Below, one piece after another: positions 53,281-61,901 of a stretch of DNA of 64,000 nucleotides (its first letter is position 1; each line of letters starts with the position of its first letter). Both the position numbers and the translations under genes were made by a program. This DNA comes from VFMC01 sp040380855 (GTDB taxonomy: Bacteria > Actinomycetota > Acidimicrobiia > Acidimicrobiales > Ilumatobacteraceae): contig JBEIIG010000013.1 in assembly GCA_040380855.1 (NCBI GenBank), positions 1 to 64,000 on the forward strand. Reading direction: 5' to 3'. The notes beneath the pieces are model-generated. The model did not search any database, had not been told where the DNA came from, and saw only the letters and a list, made by a program, of their open reading frames with translations.

Positions 53281-53993
53281 TGGCACTGCTCGAGATCGAC
53301 GACATGTCCACCGGCTACAACGGTGTGCCCGTCGTGCGCAACCTCAACCTGCACGTGAACGAGGGTGAGGTGGTGGCTCTGCTCGGCCCCAACGGTGCCG
53401 GCAAGACCACCACGCTGCTCACCACCTCGGCGCTAAACCCTGTTCTCGGTGGCGACATCCGGGTGATGGGCAACTCGGTGAAGGGCCGCCGCCCGCACCT
53501 CATCGCTCGCGAGGGTCTGGCCCACGTGCCCGAGGACCGCAGCCTGTTCTTCCAGCTCACCGTGCGCGAGAACCTGAAGCTCGGTGCGGCGAAGGGGTCG
53601 GCCGACCTGAACCAGGCGCTCGGTTACTTCCCGGCACTCGAGAAGCTGATGGACCGCAAGGCCGGCCTGCTGTCGGGTGGCGAGCAGCAGATGCTCGCCA
53701 TGGCCCGGGCGCTCACGGTGAAGCCGAAGATGCTGATGGTCGACGAGATGAGCCTGGGTCTGGCGCCCATCATCGTCGAGCGGCTGCTGCCCGTGCTGCG
53801 CCGTATCGCCGACGAAACCGGTGCCGGTGTGCTGCTGGTCGAGCAGCACGTGCACCTCGCGCTCGAGGTTGCCGATCGCGCCTATGTGATGAACCACGGC
53901 TCGATGGTGCTGGAAGGCGACGCCAAGCATCTGGCCGCCAACCGCCACCTGCTCGAGTCGAGCTACCTCGGCGGCGGCGAGATCGAGCACTAG
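53280..53993 (+). CDS. livF: branched-chain-type ABC transporter ATPase LivF
   Basis: A 237-residue ATPase. Walker A GPNGAGKTTT, signature LSGGEQQMLAMARAL, Walker B LMVDEMSLGLAP (Met replacing the usual Pro after DE), and LVEQHVHLALEVADRAYVM follow the LivF pattern. It completes the Liv importer. The following gene pgl starts 46 bases later, so read-through is possible. Confidence 0.93.
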   Translation: MALLEIDDMSTGYNGVPVVRNLNLHVNEGEVVALLGPNGAGKTTTLLTTSALNPVLGGDIRVMGNSVKGRRPHLIAREGLAHVPEDRSLFFQLTVRENLKLGAAKGSADLNQALGYFPALEKLMDRKAGLLSGGEQQMLAMARALTVKPKMLMVDEMSLGLAPIIVERLLPVLRRIADETGAGVLLVEQHVHLALEVADRAYVMNHGSMVLEGDAKHLAANRHLLESSYLGGGEIEH

Positions 53994-54039
53994 CAGCATC
54001 CACCGGTTGCCGGCCCGTTGGGCGTGGCAGGCTGACGGT

Positions 54040-54723
54040 GTGATCCTGCGAGTGTGCGACGACCCGGAGGCGGCTGCCCGTGCGGCAGCCGTGGCGGTGG
54101 CGCGTCGGCTGAGCCGTGCCGTGGCGCTGCGGGGTGCCGCGTCGGTGGCCTTCAGTGGTGGCCGTACACCGGCCGCGATGCTGGCGCACCTGGCGGCGAT
54201 GCCACTGGCGTGGGATCTGCTCGACGTCTACCAGGTCGATGAGCGCCTCGCCCCGGCAGGGCACCAGGCCCGCAACGTCGGCCTGCTCGACGTGCTGCCG
54301 CTCGCGCCGCGTCGCCTGCATGCAATGCCGGTGGACGCCGCCGATGTGCGTCGCGCGGCTCGGCGGTATTCGGCGGCACTGCCCGAGCGACTCGACGTGG
54401 TGCACCTCGGGCTCGGCGCCGACGGCCACACGGCCTCGTGGCCGCCGGGCGACCCGGTGGTCGACTCGGCCGACACGGTCGACCTGTGCGCCGAATACGC
54501 CGGGTGGTTGCGGATGACCCTCACCCCACGTGCGGTGAACGCAGCGCGCTCGCGGGTGGTGCTGGCCGCGGGCGCCGACAAGGCGGCGGCGCTCGAGGCC
54601 TGGTTGGGTGGCAGTCGTGACGCGCCCGTGGCGCGGGTGCACCGTGGCGGCACGGTGGTGGTGGTCGATCGGGCAGCCGCCACCGATGCGGTGATGGCGG
54701 CCGCCGCGCGGCGGCACCGGTAG
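54040..54723 (+). CDS. pgl: 6-phosphogluconolactonase
   Basis: A 227-residue protein of the glucosamine-6-phosphate isomerase/6-phosphogluconolactonase fold. It has AFSGGRTPAAMLAHL, YQVDERLAPAGHQARN and GLGADGHTASWPPG, the Pgl signature. It hydrolyses 6-phosphogluconolactone in the oxidative pentose phosphate pathway. GTG 54040 was selected from overlapping GTGTG. It is immediately followed by pgi. Confidence 0.88.
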   Translation: MILRVCDDPEAAARAAAVAVARRLSRAVALRGAASVAFSGGRTPAAMLAHLAAMPLAWDLLDVYQVDERLAPAGHQARNVGLLDVLPLAPRRLHAMPVDAADVRRAARRYSAALPERLDVVHLGLGADGHTASWPPGDPVVDSADTVDLCAEYAGWLRMTLTPRAVNAARSRVVLAAGADKAAALEAWLGGSRDAPVARVHRGGTVVVVDRAAATDAVMAAAARRHR

Positions 54724-54726
54724 CGT
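54721..54726 (+). promoter_or_regulatory. -10-like hexamer TAGCGT upstream of pgi
   Basis: TAGCGT includes the pgl stop codon TAG and lies eight bases before the pgi ATG, so pgi may have its own near-leaderless promoter. Confidence 0.35.
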
Positions 54727-54734
54727 CGGCGGCG

Positions 54735-56354
54735 ATGGACAGCCCCACCCCTCCCACGCCGCTCGACACGGCGTGGCAGCGTCTGCTCGCCACGCCCGCC
54801 CCCGCTCCGCTGCGATCGCTGTTCGCCACCGACCCGGGCCGGGCCGAGCGGTACACGGTGCGGGCGGGCGATCTGCACATCGACTGGTCGAAGAATCTCG
54901 TCGACGACACGGTGGTCGACGCACTGATGGCGCTCGTGGCAGCCAGCGACCTGCACGCCCGCCGCGCAGCGATGTTCGCCGGCGAGGCCATCAACACCAC
55001 CGAGCAGCGCGCCGTGCTGCACACAGCTCTGCGTGCACCGAACGCCGCTGTCGTCGAGGTCGGTGGCCAGAACGTCGTGCCCGAGGTGCACGCGGTGCTG
55101 GCTGCCATGGCGCGCTTCGCCGAGGCGGTGCGGAACGGCTCGTGGCGCGGTGCCACCGGCCGTGCCATCGAGACGGTGGTGAACATCGGTATCGGCGGCA
55201 GCGACCTCGGCCCGGCGATGGCCTACCTCGCCACCCGGGCGTTCGGACGTGCCGATCTCCAGTGCCGGTTCGTCAGCAACGTCGACGGTGCCGACCTGTC
55301 CGACAACCTCGCCGGCCTCGACCCGGCCACCACGCTCTTCGTCGTCAGCTCGAAGACCTTCACCACCATCGAGACCATCACCAACGCCACGGCTGCCCGC
55401 CGGTGGTTGGTTGATGGGCTGGGTCCCGACGCGGTCTCGCGGCATTTCGTCGCGGTCAGCACCAACGCTGCGGCGGTGGCGGCATTCGGTATCGACACCG
55501 CCAACATGTTCGGCTTCTGGGACTGGGTGGGCGGCCGCTATTCGGTCGACTCGGCCATCGGGCTGTCGCTGATGGTGGCCATCGGGCCCGACGCGTTCGG
55601 CGAGTTCCTCCACGGCTTCCACGTCGTCGACGAGCACTTCCGCAACGCACCCGACCGTCACAACGCACCGGTGCTCATGGCCGCACTGGGCATCTGGTAC
55701 CACAACGTGCTCGGCGCCGAGAGCAAGGCCGTGCTGCCCTACGCGCACGAACTGCGCCGCTTCCCGGCCTACCTGCAGCAACTCGACATGGAGTCGAACG
55801 GCAAGAGCGTGCGCCTCGACGGGTCGCCGGTGCCCCGCTCGACCGGGCCCATCGTGTGGGGCGAGCCGGGCACCAACGGCCAGCACGCCTTCTACCAACT
55901 GCTGCACCAGGGCACCCATCTGGTGCCGGTCGACTTCATCGGCTTCGCCCGCCCCAACCACCCGCTCACCGACCAGCACGACCTGCTGATGGCCAACCTG
56001 TTCGCGCAGGGCGAGGCGCTGGCGTTCGGCAAGGCCCTCGACGAAGTACAGGCCGAAGGAATCGCTCCGCACCAACAGGCGCACCGGGTGTTCCCCGGTA
56101 ACCGGCCCAGCACCACCATCGTCGCCGAGCGGCTCACGCCGTCGGTGCTGGGGCAACTCATCGCCCTCTACGAGCACATCGTGTTCGTGCAGGGCTGCAT
56201 CTGGCAGATCAACAGCTTCGACCAGTGGGGCGTGGAACTGGGCAAGGCCCTGGCCAACCGCATCACCCCCGAACTCGTCGGCGATGCAGCACCGCAGCAC
56301 GACACGTCCACCAACGCACTCATCGCCTGGTACCGCGCCAACCGGATGTCATAG
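54735..56354 (+). CDS. pgi: glucose-6-phosphate isomerase
   Basis: A 539-residue enzyme interconverting glucose 6-phosphate and fructose 6-phosphate. Hallmarks are VNIGIGGSDLGPAMAY, SSKTFTTIETITNA, FWDWVGGRYSVDSAIGLSL, QLDMESNGKSV and GEPGTNGQHAFYQLLHQGTHLVP. Length is normal. Its last 72 bases recur, diverged, at 56884-56955. Confidence 0.95.
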   Translation: MDSPTPPTPLDTAWQRLLATPAPAPLRSLFATDPGRAERYTVRAGDLHIDWSKNLVDDTVVDALMALVAASDLHARRAAMFAGEAINTTEQRAVLHTALRAPNAAVVEVGGQNVVPEVHAVLAAMARFAEAVRNGSWRGATGRAIETVVNIGIGGSDLGPAMAYLATRAFGRADLQCRFVSNVDGADLSDNLAGLDPATTLFVVSSKTFTTIETITNATAARRWLVDGLGPDAVSRHFVAVSTNAAAVAAFGIDTANMFGFWDWVGGRYSVDSAIGLSLMVAIGPDAFGEFLHGFHVVDEHFRNAPDRHNAPVLMAALGIWYHNVLGAESKAVLPYAHELRRFPAYLQQLDMESNGKSVRLDGSPVPRSTGPIVWGEPGTNGQHAFYQLLHQGTHLVPVDFIGFARPNHPLTDQHDLLMANLFAQGEALAFGKALDEVQAEGIAPHQQAHRVFPGNRPSTTIVAERLTPSVLGQLIALYEHIVFVQGCIWQINSFDQWGVELGKALANRITPELVGDAAPQHDTSTNALIAWYRANRMS

Positions 56355-56368
56355 GGGTGGGGCTCGCA

Positions 56369-56770
56369 GTGAACGACGAGCGACGACGACGCAGCGACGA
56401 ACGGTGGGCCGCCCGCTACCGCCGCAGCCAGGCTGCCTTCGAGGCCGCCGATCGTCTGTCGGAGGGGGCAGGTGGTTGGGTCGAGTCCGTCCAGGGAGGC
56501 GACGGTGTGCGGTACCGGATCGTGGTGATCCCACCCGGTGAGCCGGTGGGCAGCGACCCCTTGTTCTACGTCATCCTGGTGCTGTCGTGGCTCACGAGGG
56601 GTCTGGTGTACCCGACGGCCAAGAACCAGCGCTGGGTGGTGGAGGTTCGACGCTCCACCAAGGGTTCGAGTGTCTCCCGCGTGCGGTTCTCGACGTACCG
56701 CGAAGCGCTCGACCACGTTCGTACGCTGCGCCACTCGCTCGTTCACGTGGCGCCACCGTCAGCGCCGTAG
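56369..56770 (+). CDS. hypothetical protein
   Basis: A 133-residue, basic protein with one weak hydrophobic segment (PLFYVILVLSWLTRGLVYP) flanked by beta-like charged sequence. No family recognised. GTG 56369 is preferred over GTG 56357 because the AGGGGTGGGG tract then lies at normal ribosome-binding distance. It follows pgi by 14 bases and ends five bases before the first palindromic repeat. Confidence 0.65.
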   Translation: MNDERRRRSDERWAARYRRSQAAFEAADRLSEGAGGWVESVQGGDGVRYRIVVIPPGEPVGSDPLFYVILVLSWLTRGLVYPTAKNQRWVVEVRRSTKGSSVSRVRFSTYREALDHVRTLRHSLVHVAPPSAP

Positions 56771-56774
56771 AACT

Positions 56775-56802
56775 GCGCGCCGGTTTCTCCGCGGAGAAAC
56801 CA
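56775..56802. repeat. palindromic repeat, copy 1
   Basis: The core GGTTTCTCCGCGGAGAAACC (56782-56801) is a perfect 20-base palindrome. Together with flanking bases it matches copy 2 at 57554-57581 in inverted orientation at 27 of 28 positions. It could be a terminator for the pgi operon or the border of a rearranged or mobile segment. Confidence 0.75.
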
Positions 56803-56810
56803 GTGCGCCC

Positions 56811-56957
56811 GGCAGGCCCGAGCGGCCGAGGGGCGACTGGCGGGCGATACGCCGCGTGGCCATGTCGATGTCGTCGGGGTCGCCGGCGATGCAGTACCGC
56901 AGCACGACACGTCCACCGATGCCCTCATCGCCTGGTACCGCGCCAACTGGATGTCGT
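56811..56957 (+). pseudogene. chimeric gene remnant: SDR fragment joined to pgi 3' end
   Basis: Bases 56811-56891 match 57743-57823 inside the SDR gene with three differences in 81. Bases 56884-56955 match the last part of pgi (56279-56350) with five differences in 72. The two homologies share CGGCGATG (56884-56891), a microhomology junction. Fragment order (SDR then pgi) is the reverse of the flanking genes, as at a tandem-duplication junction. Not expected to be expressed. Confidence 0.85.
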
Positions 56958-56968
56958 TCGCGAGTGAC

Positions 56969-56974
56969 TACAAT
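56969..56974 (+). promoter_or_regulatory. -10 hexamer TACAAT, leaderless start of antitoxin
   Basis: TACAAT is seven bases upstream of the antitoxin ATG at 56982 and is the closest match to TATAAT in this set. Confidence 0.55.
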
Positions 56975-56981
56975 TCCGGTC

Positions 56982-57254
56982 ATGTCTGACGTCCTGCCGC
57001 TCGCCGAAGTCAAAGCGAAGTTCTCGGAGATGGTCGACCGGGTCGAACACCAACACGACCGGATCACCGTCACCCGCAACGGCCGACCGGCAGCGGTACT
57101 GATGAGCGCCGACGACCTTGCAGCCCTCGAGGACACGCTCGACCTGCTGTCCGATCCCACGGCGATGGCCGAGATCGCCCGTGCCCGACAGGAAGTCATC
57201 GATGGCCACACGGTCTCCGCGGATCAGTTGCGCACCACGTTCCTCCGGCAGTGA
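56982..57254 (+). CDS. Phd/YefM-family antitoxin
   Basis: A 90-residue antitoxin. The N-terminal half (PLAEVKAKFSEMVDRVEHQHDRITVTRNGRPAAVLMSADDLAALEDTLDLL) is a Phd/YefM DNA-binding domain, and the C-terminal half is a flexible, acidic toxin-neutralising tail. It presumably represses its own operon. Its stop overlaps the toxin GTG by four bases. The module sits in a rearranged segment between two palindromic repeats. Confidence 0.93.
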   Translation: MSDVLPLAEVKAKFSEMVDRVEHQHDRITVTRNGRPAAVLMSADDLAALEDTLDLLSDPTAMAEIARARQEVIDGHTVSADQLRTTFLRQ

Positions 57255-57526
57255 CCGACGACGTGTGGCGACTGCGTGTCGTCGCATCCGCTGAACGGCA
57301 GCTCGGTCGTCTGCCTGAGCGCATCGCTGCTGCTGTTGTCGAGTTCGTACTCGGCCCGCTGTGCGAGAACCCACGCCGACTCGGTCACCCGCTCCAACGC
57401 GAACTCGCCGGACTGTGGTCTGCGCGGCGCGGCGCGTACCGCGTCATCTACGAGATCGACGAGGTTGAACGCATCGTCACCGTGCTCCGCATCGACCACC
57501 GCTCCGACATCTACCGTCCGCGCTAG
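57251..57526 (+). CDS. RelE/ParE-superfamily toxin
   Basis: A 91-residue toxin of the RelE/YoeB fold: WRLRVVASAERQLGRLPERIAAAVVEFVLGPLCENPRRLGHPLQRELAGLWSARRGAYRVIYEIDE and a C-terminal VLRIDHRSDIYR. Basic residues and the terminal His/Arg/Tyr are typical of ribosome-dependent mRNA endonucleases. GTG start is coupled to the antitoxin. A palindromic repeat follows after 27 bases. Confidence 0.93.
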   Translation: MTDDVWRLRVVASAERQLGRLPERIAAAVVEFVLGPLCENPRRLGHPLQRELAGLWSARRGAYRVIYEIDEVERIVTVLRIDHRSDIYRPR

Positions 57527-57553
57527 CTGCTTTGGGTGAGCGTGATGCAGCGG

Positions 57554-57581
57554 TGGTTTCTCCGCGGAGAAATCGGCGCGC
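57554..57581. repeat. palindromic repeat, copy 2
   Basis: The core TTTCTCCGCGGAGAAA is identical to copy 1. It lies between the convergent toxin and SDR genes and may terminate both. Confidence 0.75.
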
Positions 57582-57594
57582 CGGGAAGGCGTGG

Positions 57595-58425
57595 CTAGCG
57601 GGCGACGACCATGCCGGTGTTGGCCCACACGGCGCTCATCGAGGCACCACTGGTGACGCCGGCATCGACCACCAGCGCCTGGCCGGTGACGTAACTGCCG
57701 GCGTCGGACAGGAAGTACAGCACCGCCTCGGCGATGTCGCTGGGCAGGCCGGAGCGGCCGAGGGGCGACTGGCGGGCGATGCGCCGCGTGGCCGTGTCGA
57801 TGTCGTCGGGGTCGCCGGCGATGACGTGCGCGGTCATGCCGGTGGGGATGCTGCCGGGGGCGACGGCGTTCACTCGGATGCCGTGGGTGGCCAGTTCCGA
57901 GGCGGCCGATCGGGCGAGGCCGATGACGCCGGTCTTGGCGACGCTGTAGGCGTGGGGGCCGAGGCCGCCCTGCACCCCGGCCACCGAGGAGGTCATCACG
58001 ATCGACCCGCCGTTGCCGCAGGCCTGCATCACCCGGGCCGCATGCTTCACGGTGACGAACACGCCACGCACCAGCACGGCCATGGTGCGGTCGAAGTCGT
58101 CCATCGGTGTCTCGCTGATGGGGCCGACCACACCGACGATGCCGGCGTTGGCGAACGCTCCGTCGAGGCGACCCCACCGCTCGACCGCCGCATCGACGGC
58201 AGCGGCCACGTCGGCTTCCTGGGTGACGTCGCAGCGCACGAACAGCGCGTGGTCGCCCAACGACTCGGCGACGGCCTGGCCGCGCTCGGCGCCGTAGTCG
58301 GCGATCACCACGTTGCCGCCCTCTGCCACCAACAGGCGCGCAGTGGCCTCACCGAGTCCGCTCGCGCCGCCCGTGACCAGCGCGACCTTTCCCTCGTAGC
58401 GGCCGGCCGTCGTTCGTTCGCTCAT
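57595..58425 (-). CDS. short-chain dehydrogenase/reductase
   Basis: A 276-residue classical SDR with TGGASGLGEAT for NAD(P), NAGIVG, the catalytic Ser in IVMTSSVAG and Tyr-x3-Lys in YSVAKTG. Asp in VVIADYGAERG suggests NAD. A region of about 27 codons (57743-57823) has a near-identical copy in the rearranged DNA at 56811. TACGCT lies six bases before the ATG. Substrate unknown. Confidence 0.92.
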   Translation of the reverse strand: MSERTTAGRYEGKVALVTGGASGLGEATARLLVAEGGNVVIADYGAERGQAVAESLGDHALFVRCDVTQEADVAAAVDAAVERWGRLDGAFANAGIVGVVGPISETPMDDFDRTMAVLVRGVFVTVKHAARVMQACGNGGSIVMTSSVAGVQGGLGPHAYSVAKTGVIGLARSAASELATHGIRVNAVAPGSIPTGMTAHVIAGDPDDIDTATRRIARQSPLGRSGLPSDIAEAVLYFLSDAGSYVTGQALVVDAGVTSGASMSAVWANTGMVVAR

Positions 58426-58431
58426 GGCCGG

Positions 58432-58437
58432 AGCGTA
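58432..58437 (-). promoter_or_regulatory. -10 hexamer TACGCT upstream of SDR
   Basis: Coding-strand TACGCT is separated by six bases from the ATG at 58425. Confidence 0.4.
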
Positions 58438-58450
58438 CGACGGCCCGGCG

Positions 58451-60103
58451 TCAGTTTGCGAAGCGCACCGTGTTGGTGCCGGCGTCGACCTGGTACGTGT
58501 CGTGGGTGAACATCGGCGCGCCCTCTTCCTTCACCGACTCGACCATGCGGTAGTCGGCGGTCCACACCTCGGGCGTGACGGTGTGGAGGATGTAACCGCG
58601 GTGCACCAGTTCGGCGTCGAGGATGTCGGGGAACGACTTCACCACCTCGGTCACCTCGGGGCCGACGAGGCCGCCCGACGAGATGGATGTGGCGACGAAC
58701 TCGACGCCCACCGCGGTGCCGGTACCGCGCTCGCCGGAACGGATGGTTCCGGTGCCGGCGAGGTGGATGTCGCCCGTGAGGACGACCACGTTGGGCACTG
58801 CGTCGGCGGCCAGGCGGTCGACGATGGCGCTGCGGTCGGCGGGGTAGCCGTCCCACTGGTCGTAGTTCAACACCGCGCCGGCCAGGGTGAGATCGCCGAA
58901 CACGGTCTGGTTGCCGATCACCCGCCAGGTGCTGGTGGTCGCCTCGATGGTGTCGATCAGCCAGGCCTCCTGCTCGGCGCCCAGCATGGTGCGGTCGGGA
59001 TCGAAGGTCTCGGGGCAGGCCGGGTCGAGGTTCAGGCCCACGTCGCCGCACGCCTGGTCGCTGCGGTACTGGCGGCCGTCGAGCAGGGCGAGGTCGAGCA
59101 GCGAACCCCAGCGGAACGAGCGGTAGATGCGGTACTCGTCGGTGCCGTTCGGCGGGGGCAGGGCCACAGGCATGTGCTCCCACCACGCCTGGTACGCCGC
59201 AGCGCGGCGAGCTGCGAAGTCGGGTGCCTCCTCGGGCTTCTCGGGCATCAGCGAGGCGTAGTTGTTCTCCACCTCGTGGTCGTCCCAGATGACGTACCAC
59301 GGGCAGGCGGCGTGCGCGGCCTGCAGATCGACGTCGCCCCTGTACAGCGCATACCGGTTGCGGTAGTCGTCGAGCGTGCGCACCTCGGGTGTGCCGTGGC
59401 TGCGCACCACGTTGGCGCCGTCGATGGGGTAGCTGTCGCCCTCGTAGATGTAGTCGCCCAGCCAGACCACGAAGTCGGGCTGCTGGTCGGCGATGTCGCG
59501 GTGCGCGGTGTAGTAGCCGTTCTGGTAGTTCTGGCAACTGGCGCTGGCGAAGCGGGCCTCGGCGGCGCTGTCGGCAGCGGGCGCGGTCTGTGCCCGGCCG
59601 GTGGGGCTGGTGAAGGTGCCGGCCCGGAAGCGGTAGAACCACCAACCGGGCTCGAGCTCGGCGACGGCGTGCACGCTGTGCCCGTGGGCTGCCACTGCCG
59701 TCTCGGTACCGGTGGCGACGATGTCGGCGAACGAGTCGTCGCGCGCCACCTCCCACACCACGGGTACCTCCACATCGGGCATCCCGCCACCGTTCAGCGG
59801 ATCGGGCGCGAGGCGGGTCCACAGCACCACCGATCCCTCGCTCGGGTCGCCGCTCGCCACCCCGAGTGTGAACGGGTCGCCGGGCAGGTCGATCGGGGCA
59901 AGCGTGGTGGGTGCCGCGGTGGTGGGCGCAGCAGTCGTGGGCGCGGCGGTGACGGGTGCAGCGCTGGAGCCGGGGGCCGCGGTGGGCGACGATCCCGAGG
60001 GGTCGGGAGCGCTCGAATCACCATCGCTGCACGCAGCGGCGACGGCCGACACCGCGATGGCGGCCGAACCGACCAGGAACATGCGACGCGAGATGGGTTG
60101 CAT
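58451..60103 (-). CDS. PhoD-like alkaline phosphatase/phosphodiesterase, Tat lipoprotein
   Basis: A 550-residue exported enzyme. It begins MQPISRRMFLVGSAAIAVSA, a twin-arginine signal, and ends the signal at a lipobox (AAAC, Cys25), followed by an Ala/Pro/Thr linker. The N-terminal PhoD domain has DPSEGSVVLWTRL, and the metallophosphoesterase core has FVVWLGDYIYEGD, VIWDDHEVENNY and VVLTGDIHLAG. It releases phosphate from phosphodiesters or monoesters using Ca and Fe. With the PhoX-like protein this gives two PhoX/PhoD-type proteins in the window. Confidence 0.92.
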   Translation of the reverse strand: MQPISRRMFLVGSAAIAVSAVAAACSDGDSSAPDPSGSSPTAAPGSSAAPVTAAPTTAAPTTAAPTTLAPIDLPGDPFTLGVASGDPSEGSVVLWTRLAPDPLNGGGMPDVEVPVVWEVARDDSFADIVATGTETAVAAHGHSVHAVAELEPGWWFYRFRAGTFTSPTGRAQTAPAADSAAEARFASASCQNYQNGYYTAHRDIADQQPDFVVWLGDYIYEGDSYPIDGANVVRSHGTPEVRTLDDYRNRYALYRGDVDLQAAHAACPWYVIWDDHEVENNYASLMPEKPEEAPDFAARRAAAYQAWWEHMPVALPPPNGTDEYRIYRSFRWGSLLDLALLDGRQYRSDQACGDVGLNLDPACPETFDPDRTMLGAEQEAWLIDTIEATTSTWRVIGNQTVFGDLTLAGAVLNYDQWDGYPADRSAIVDRLAADAVPNVVVLTGDIHLAGTGTIRSGERGTGTAVGVEFVATSISSGGLVGPEVTEVVKSFPDILDAELVHRGYILHTVTPEVWTADYRMVESVKEEGAPMFTHDTYQVDAGTNTVRFAN

Positions 60104-60187
60104 CGGCACAGTCTTGCCCACGGCGGTCGTCGCGTCTCTGTCATCTCGGGTCGCCCTCGGTGCCGTGGTTGGGCGAGACTGATCGGC

Positions 60188-61501
60188 ATGAGTGGCAACA
60201 GCGCCCCCGCATCCGACGGCGTCACGCTCGAGGGCTTCAATCCCTTCAGCGAAGCCGTGCAGCAGTGCCCGCACCTGTACTACCGCGCCATGCAGGAACA
60301 GGCCCCCGTGTTCCCCGTACAGGGCACCGATCTGTTCATGGTCACCAAGCACGAGATGGTCACCCCCATCCTGCGCGACACCCAGACGTTCAGCAGTCGT
60401 TTCGGCAGTGCGGGCGAGATGCCGAAAGGTGAGGTGGTCGAGCGCATCAAGGAGGTGCTGGCCACCGGCTGGCCGCAGGTGCCCACCATGCTCACCATCG
60501 ACCCGCCCTATCACACCCGTTTCCGTGGCACCGTGGCGTCGTACTTCACCCCCAAGCGCCTCGCCGACGTGGTGGCGCCGGTGCGAGCCATCGTCGAGCG
60601 CCTGCTCGACGACATCCCCTCCGGATCGTTCGACCTTGTGCCGCACTTCGCCGTGCCACTGCCCATCGAGGCCATCGCCCAGGTGCTGAACGTGCCGGCC
60701 GATCGGATGGCCGACTTCAAGCGGTGGAGCGACGACTCGATCGCCAACATCGGTGCCGTCATCTCCGACGATCGTCGGGTGGAGGCCTATCGCGGCATCG
60801 TCGAGTTCCAGCACTACTTCGCCGCGCAACTCGAACAGCGCCGGGCCGAGCCGTGCGGCGACTTGATGAGCGACCTCGTGCAGGCCGTCATCGACTCCGA
60901 CCCGCTGCCCGATGGCACGCCCGGCCCGAAGCGACCGCTCGAGATGGCCGAGATGCTGTCGATCGTGCAGCAGTTGCTCGTCGCCGGCAACGAGACCACC
61001 ACCAAGTCGATCACCGAGGGGGTGCGGCTGCTGGCCGAGAACCCCCACGTGTTCGCCAAGTTGCAGGCCGATCCGGCCGGATACGCGCCGCTGGTCACCG
61101 AAGAGGTGCTGCGCCTGTCGACCCCCACGCAGGGCATGTTCCGCGTGGCCACCACCGACACCGAACTCGGCGGTGTGGCCATCCCCAAGGGCTCGCGCCT
61201 GGTCGTGGTGTACGCCGCCGCCAACCGCGACCGTTCGGTGTGGGGCGACGACCCCGACCGTTTCGACCCCGACCGCCCGAACCTGAAAGAGCACCTCGCG
61301 TTCGGCAAGGGCATCCACTTCTGCCTCGGCGCACCGCTGTCGCGGATCGAGTTGAACGCTGCATTCGAGGCCATCGGCCGTCGGGTCGAGCGCATCGAGT
61401 TGGTCGACACCAACGACTTCCGGTATCACCCCAGTTTCATGCTGCGCGGTCTGGTCCACCTCGACGTCACGTTCACGATGCGCGAGGCTGGCCGTGGCTG
61501 A
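60188..61501 (+). CDS. cytochrome P450
   Basis: A 437-residue P450 with I-helix GNETTT, ExxR in EEVLRLSTP and heme loop FGKGIHFCLGAPLSRIE. It is distinct from the other two P450s. Its end overlaps the B12-binding subunit gene by eight bases, so the two are co-expressed; a metabolic link between a hydroxylation and the B12 mutase is possible. Confidence 0.92.
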   Translation: MSGNSAPASDGVTLEGFNPFSEAVQQCPHLYYRAMQEQAPVFPVQGTDLFMVTKHEMVTPILRDTQTFSSRFGSAGEMPKGEVVERIKEVLATGWPQVPTMLTIDPPYHTRFRGTVASYFTPKRLADVVAPVRAIVERLLDDIPSGSFDLVPHFAVPLPIEAIAQVLNVPADRMADFKRWSDDSIANIGAVISDDRRVEAYRGIVEFQHYFAAQLEQRRAEPCGDLMSDLVQAVIDSDPLPDGTPGPKRPLEMAEMLSIVQQLLVAGNETTTKSITEGVRLLAENPHVFAKLQADPAGYAPLVTEEVLRLSTPTQGMFRVATTDTELGGVAIPKGSRLVVVYAAANRDRSVWGDDPDRFDPDRPNLKEHLAFGKGIHFCLGAPLSRIELNAAFEAIGRRVERIELVDTNDFRYHPSFMLRGLVHLDVTFTMREAGRG

Positions 61502-61889
61502 CCGTGTGCTCGTCGCGAAGGTGGGCCTCGACGGCCACGACCGAGGTGTGAAGGTGGTGGCCCGCATTCTGCGCGACGCCGGGTTCGAGGTCATCTACAC
61601 CGGCCTGTTCCAGACCCCCGACACCGTGGCAGCAGCCGCGGTCGACGAAGACGTCGACGTCGTCGGGCTGTCGATGCTCAGCGGTGCGCACATGACCCTT
61701 GCCCCGTTGGTGGTCGAGAAGCTGCGCGAGCGCGGCTCCGACATCCCGGTCGTGGTGGGCGGCATCATCCCCGACCGCGATGTGCCCAAGCTCACCGCAG
61801 CAGGGGTGGCCGGGGTGCTCACCCCGGGCGCCACCGCCGATGCCGTCGTGGCCGTGATGCGCGACGTCATCGCCACCGCGAGGGCCTAG
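61494..61889 (+). CDS. coenzyme B12-binding small subunit of acyl-CoA mutase
   Basis: A 131-residue B12-binding domain: VLVAKVGLDGHDRGVKVVARILRDAGFEVIYTGLFQTP contains the DxHxxG cobalt-ligating motif (DGHDRG), followed by VVGLSMLSGAHMTL and VVVGGIIPD. It is equivalent to IcmB/HcmB and lacks the mutase barrel. The likely partner is the large subunit at 45339-46979, 14.5 kb away. Starts at GTG in an overlap with the P450 gene. Confidence 0.92.
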   Translation: MADRVLVAKVGLDGHDRGVKVVARILRDAGFEVIYTGLFQTPDTVAAAAVDEDVDVVGLSMLSGAHMTLAPLVVEKLRERGSDIPVVVGGIIPDRDVPKLTAAGVAGVLTPGATADAVVAVMRDVIATARA

Positions 61890-61901
61890 CCGACCGACCG
61901 G

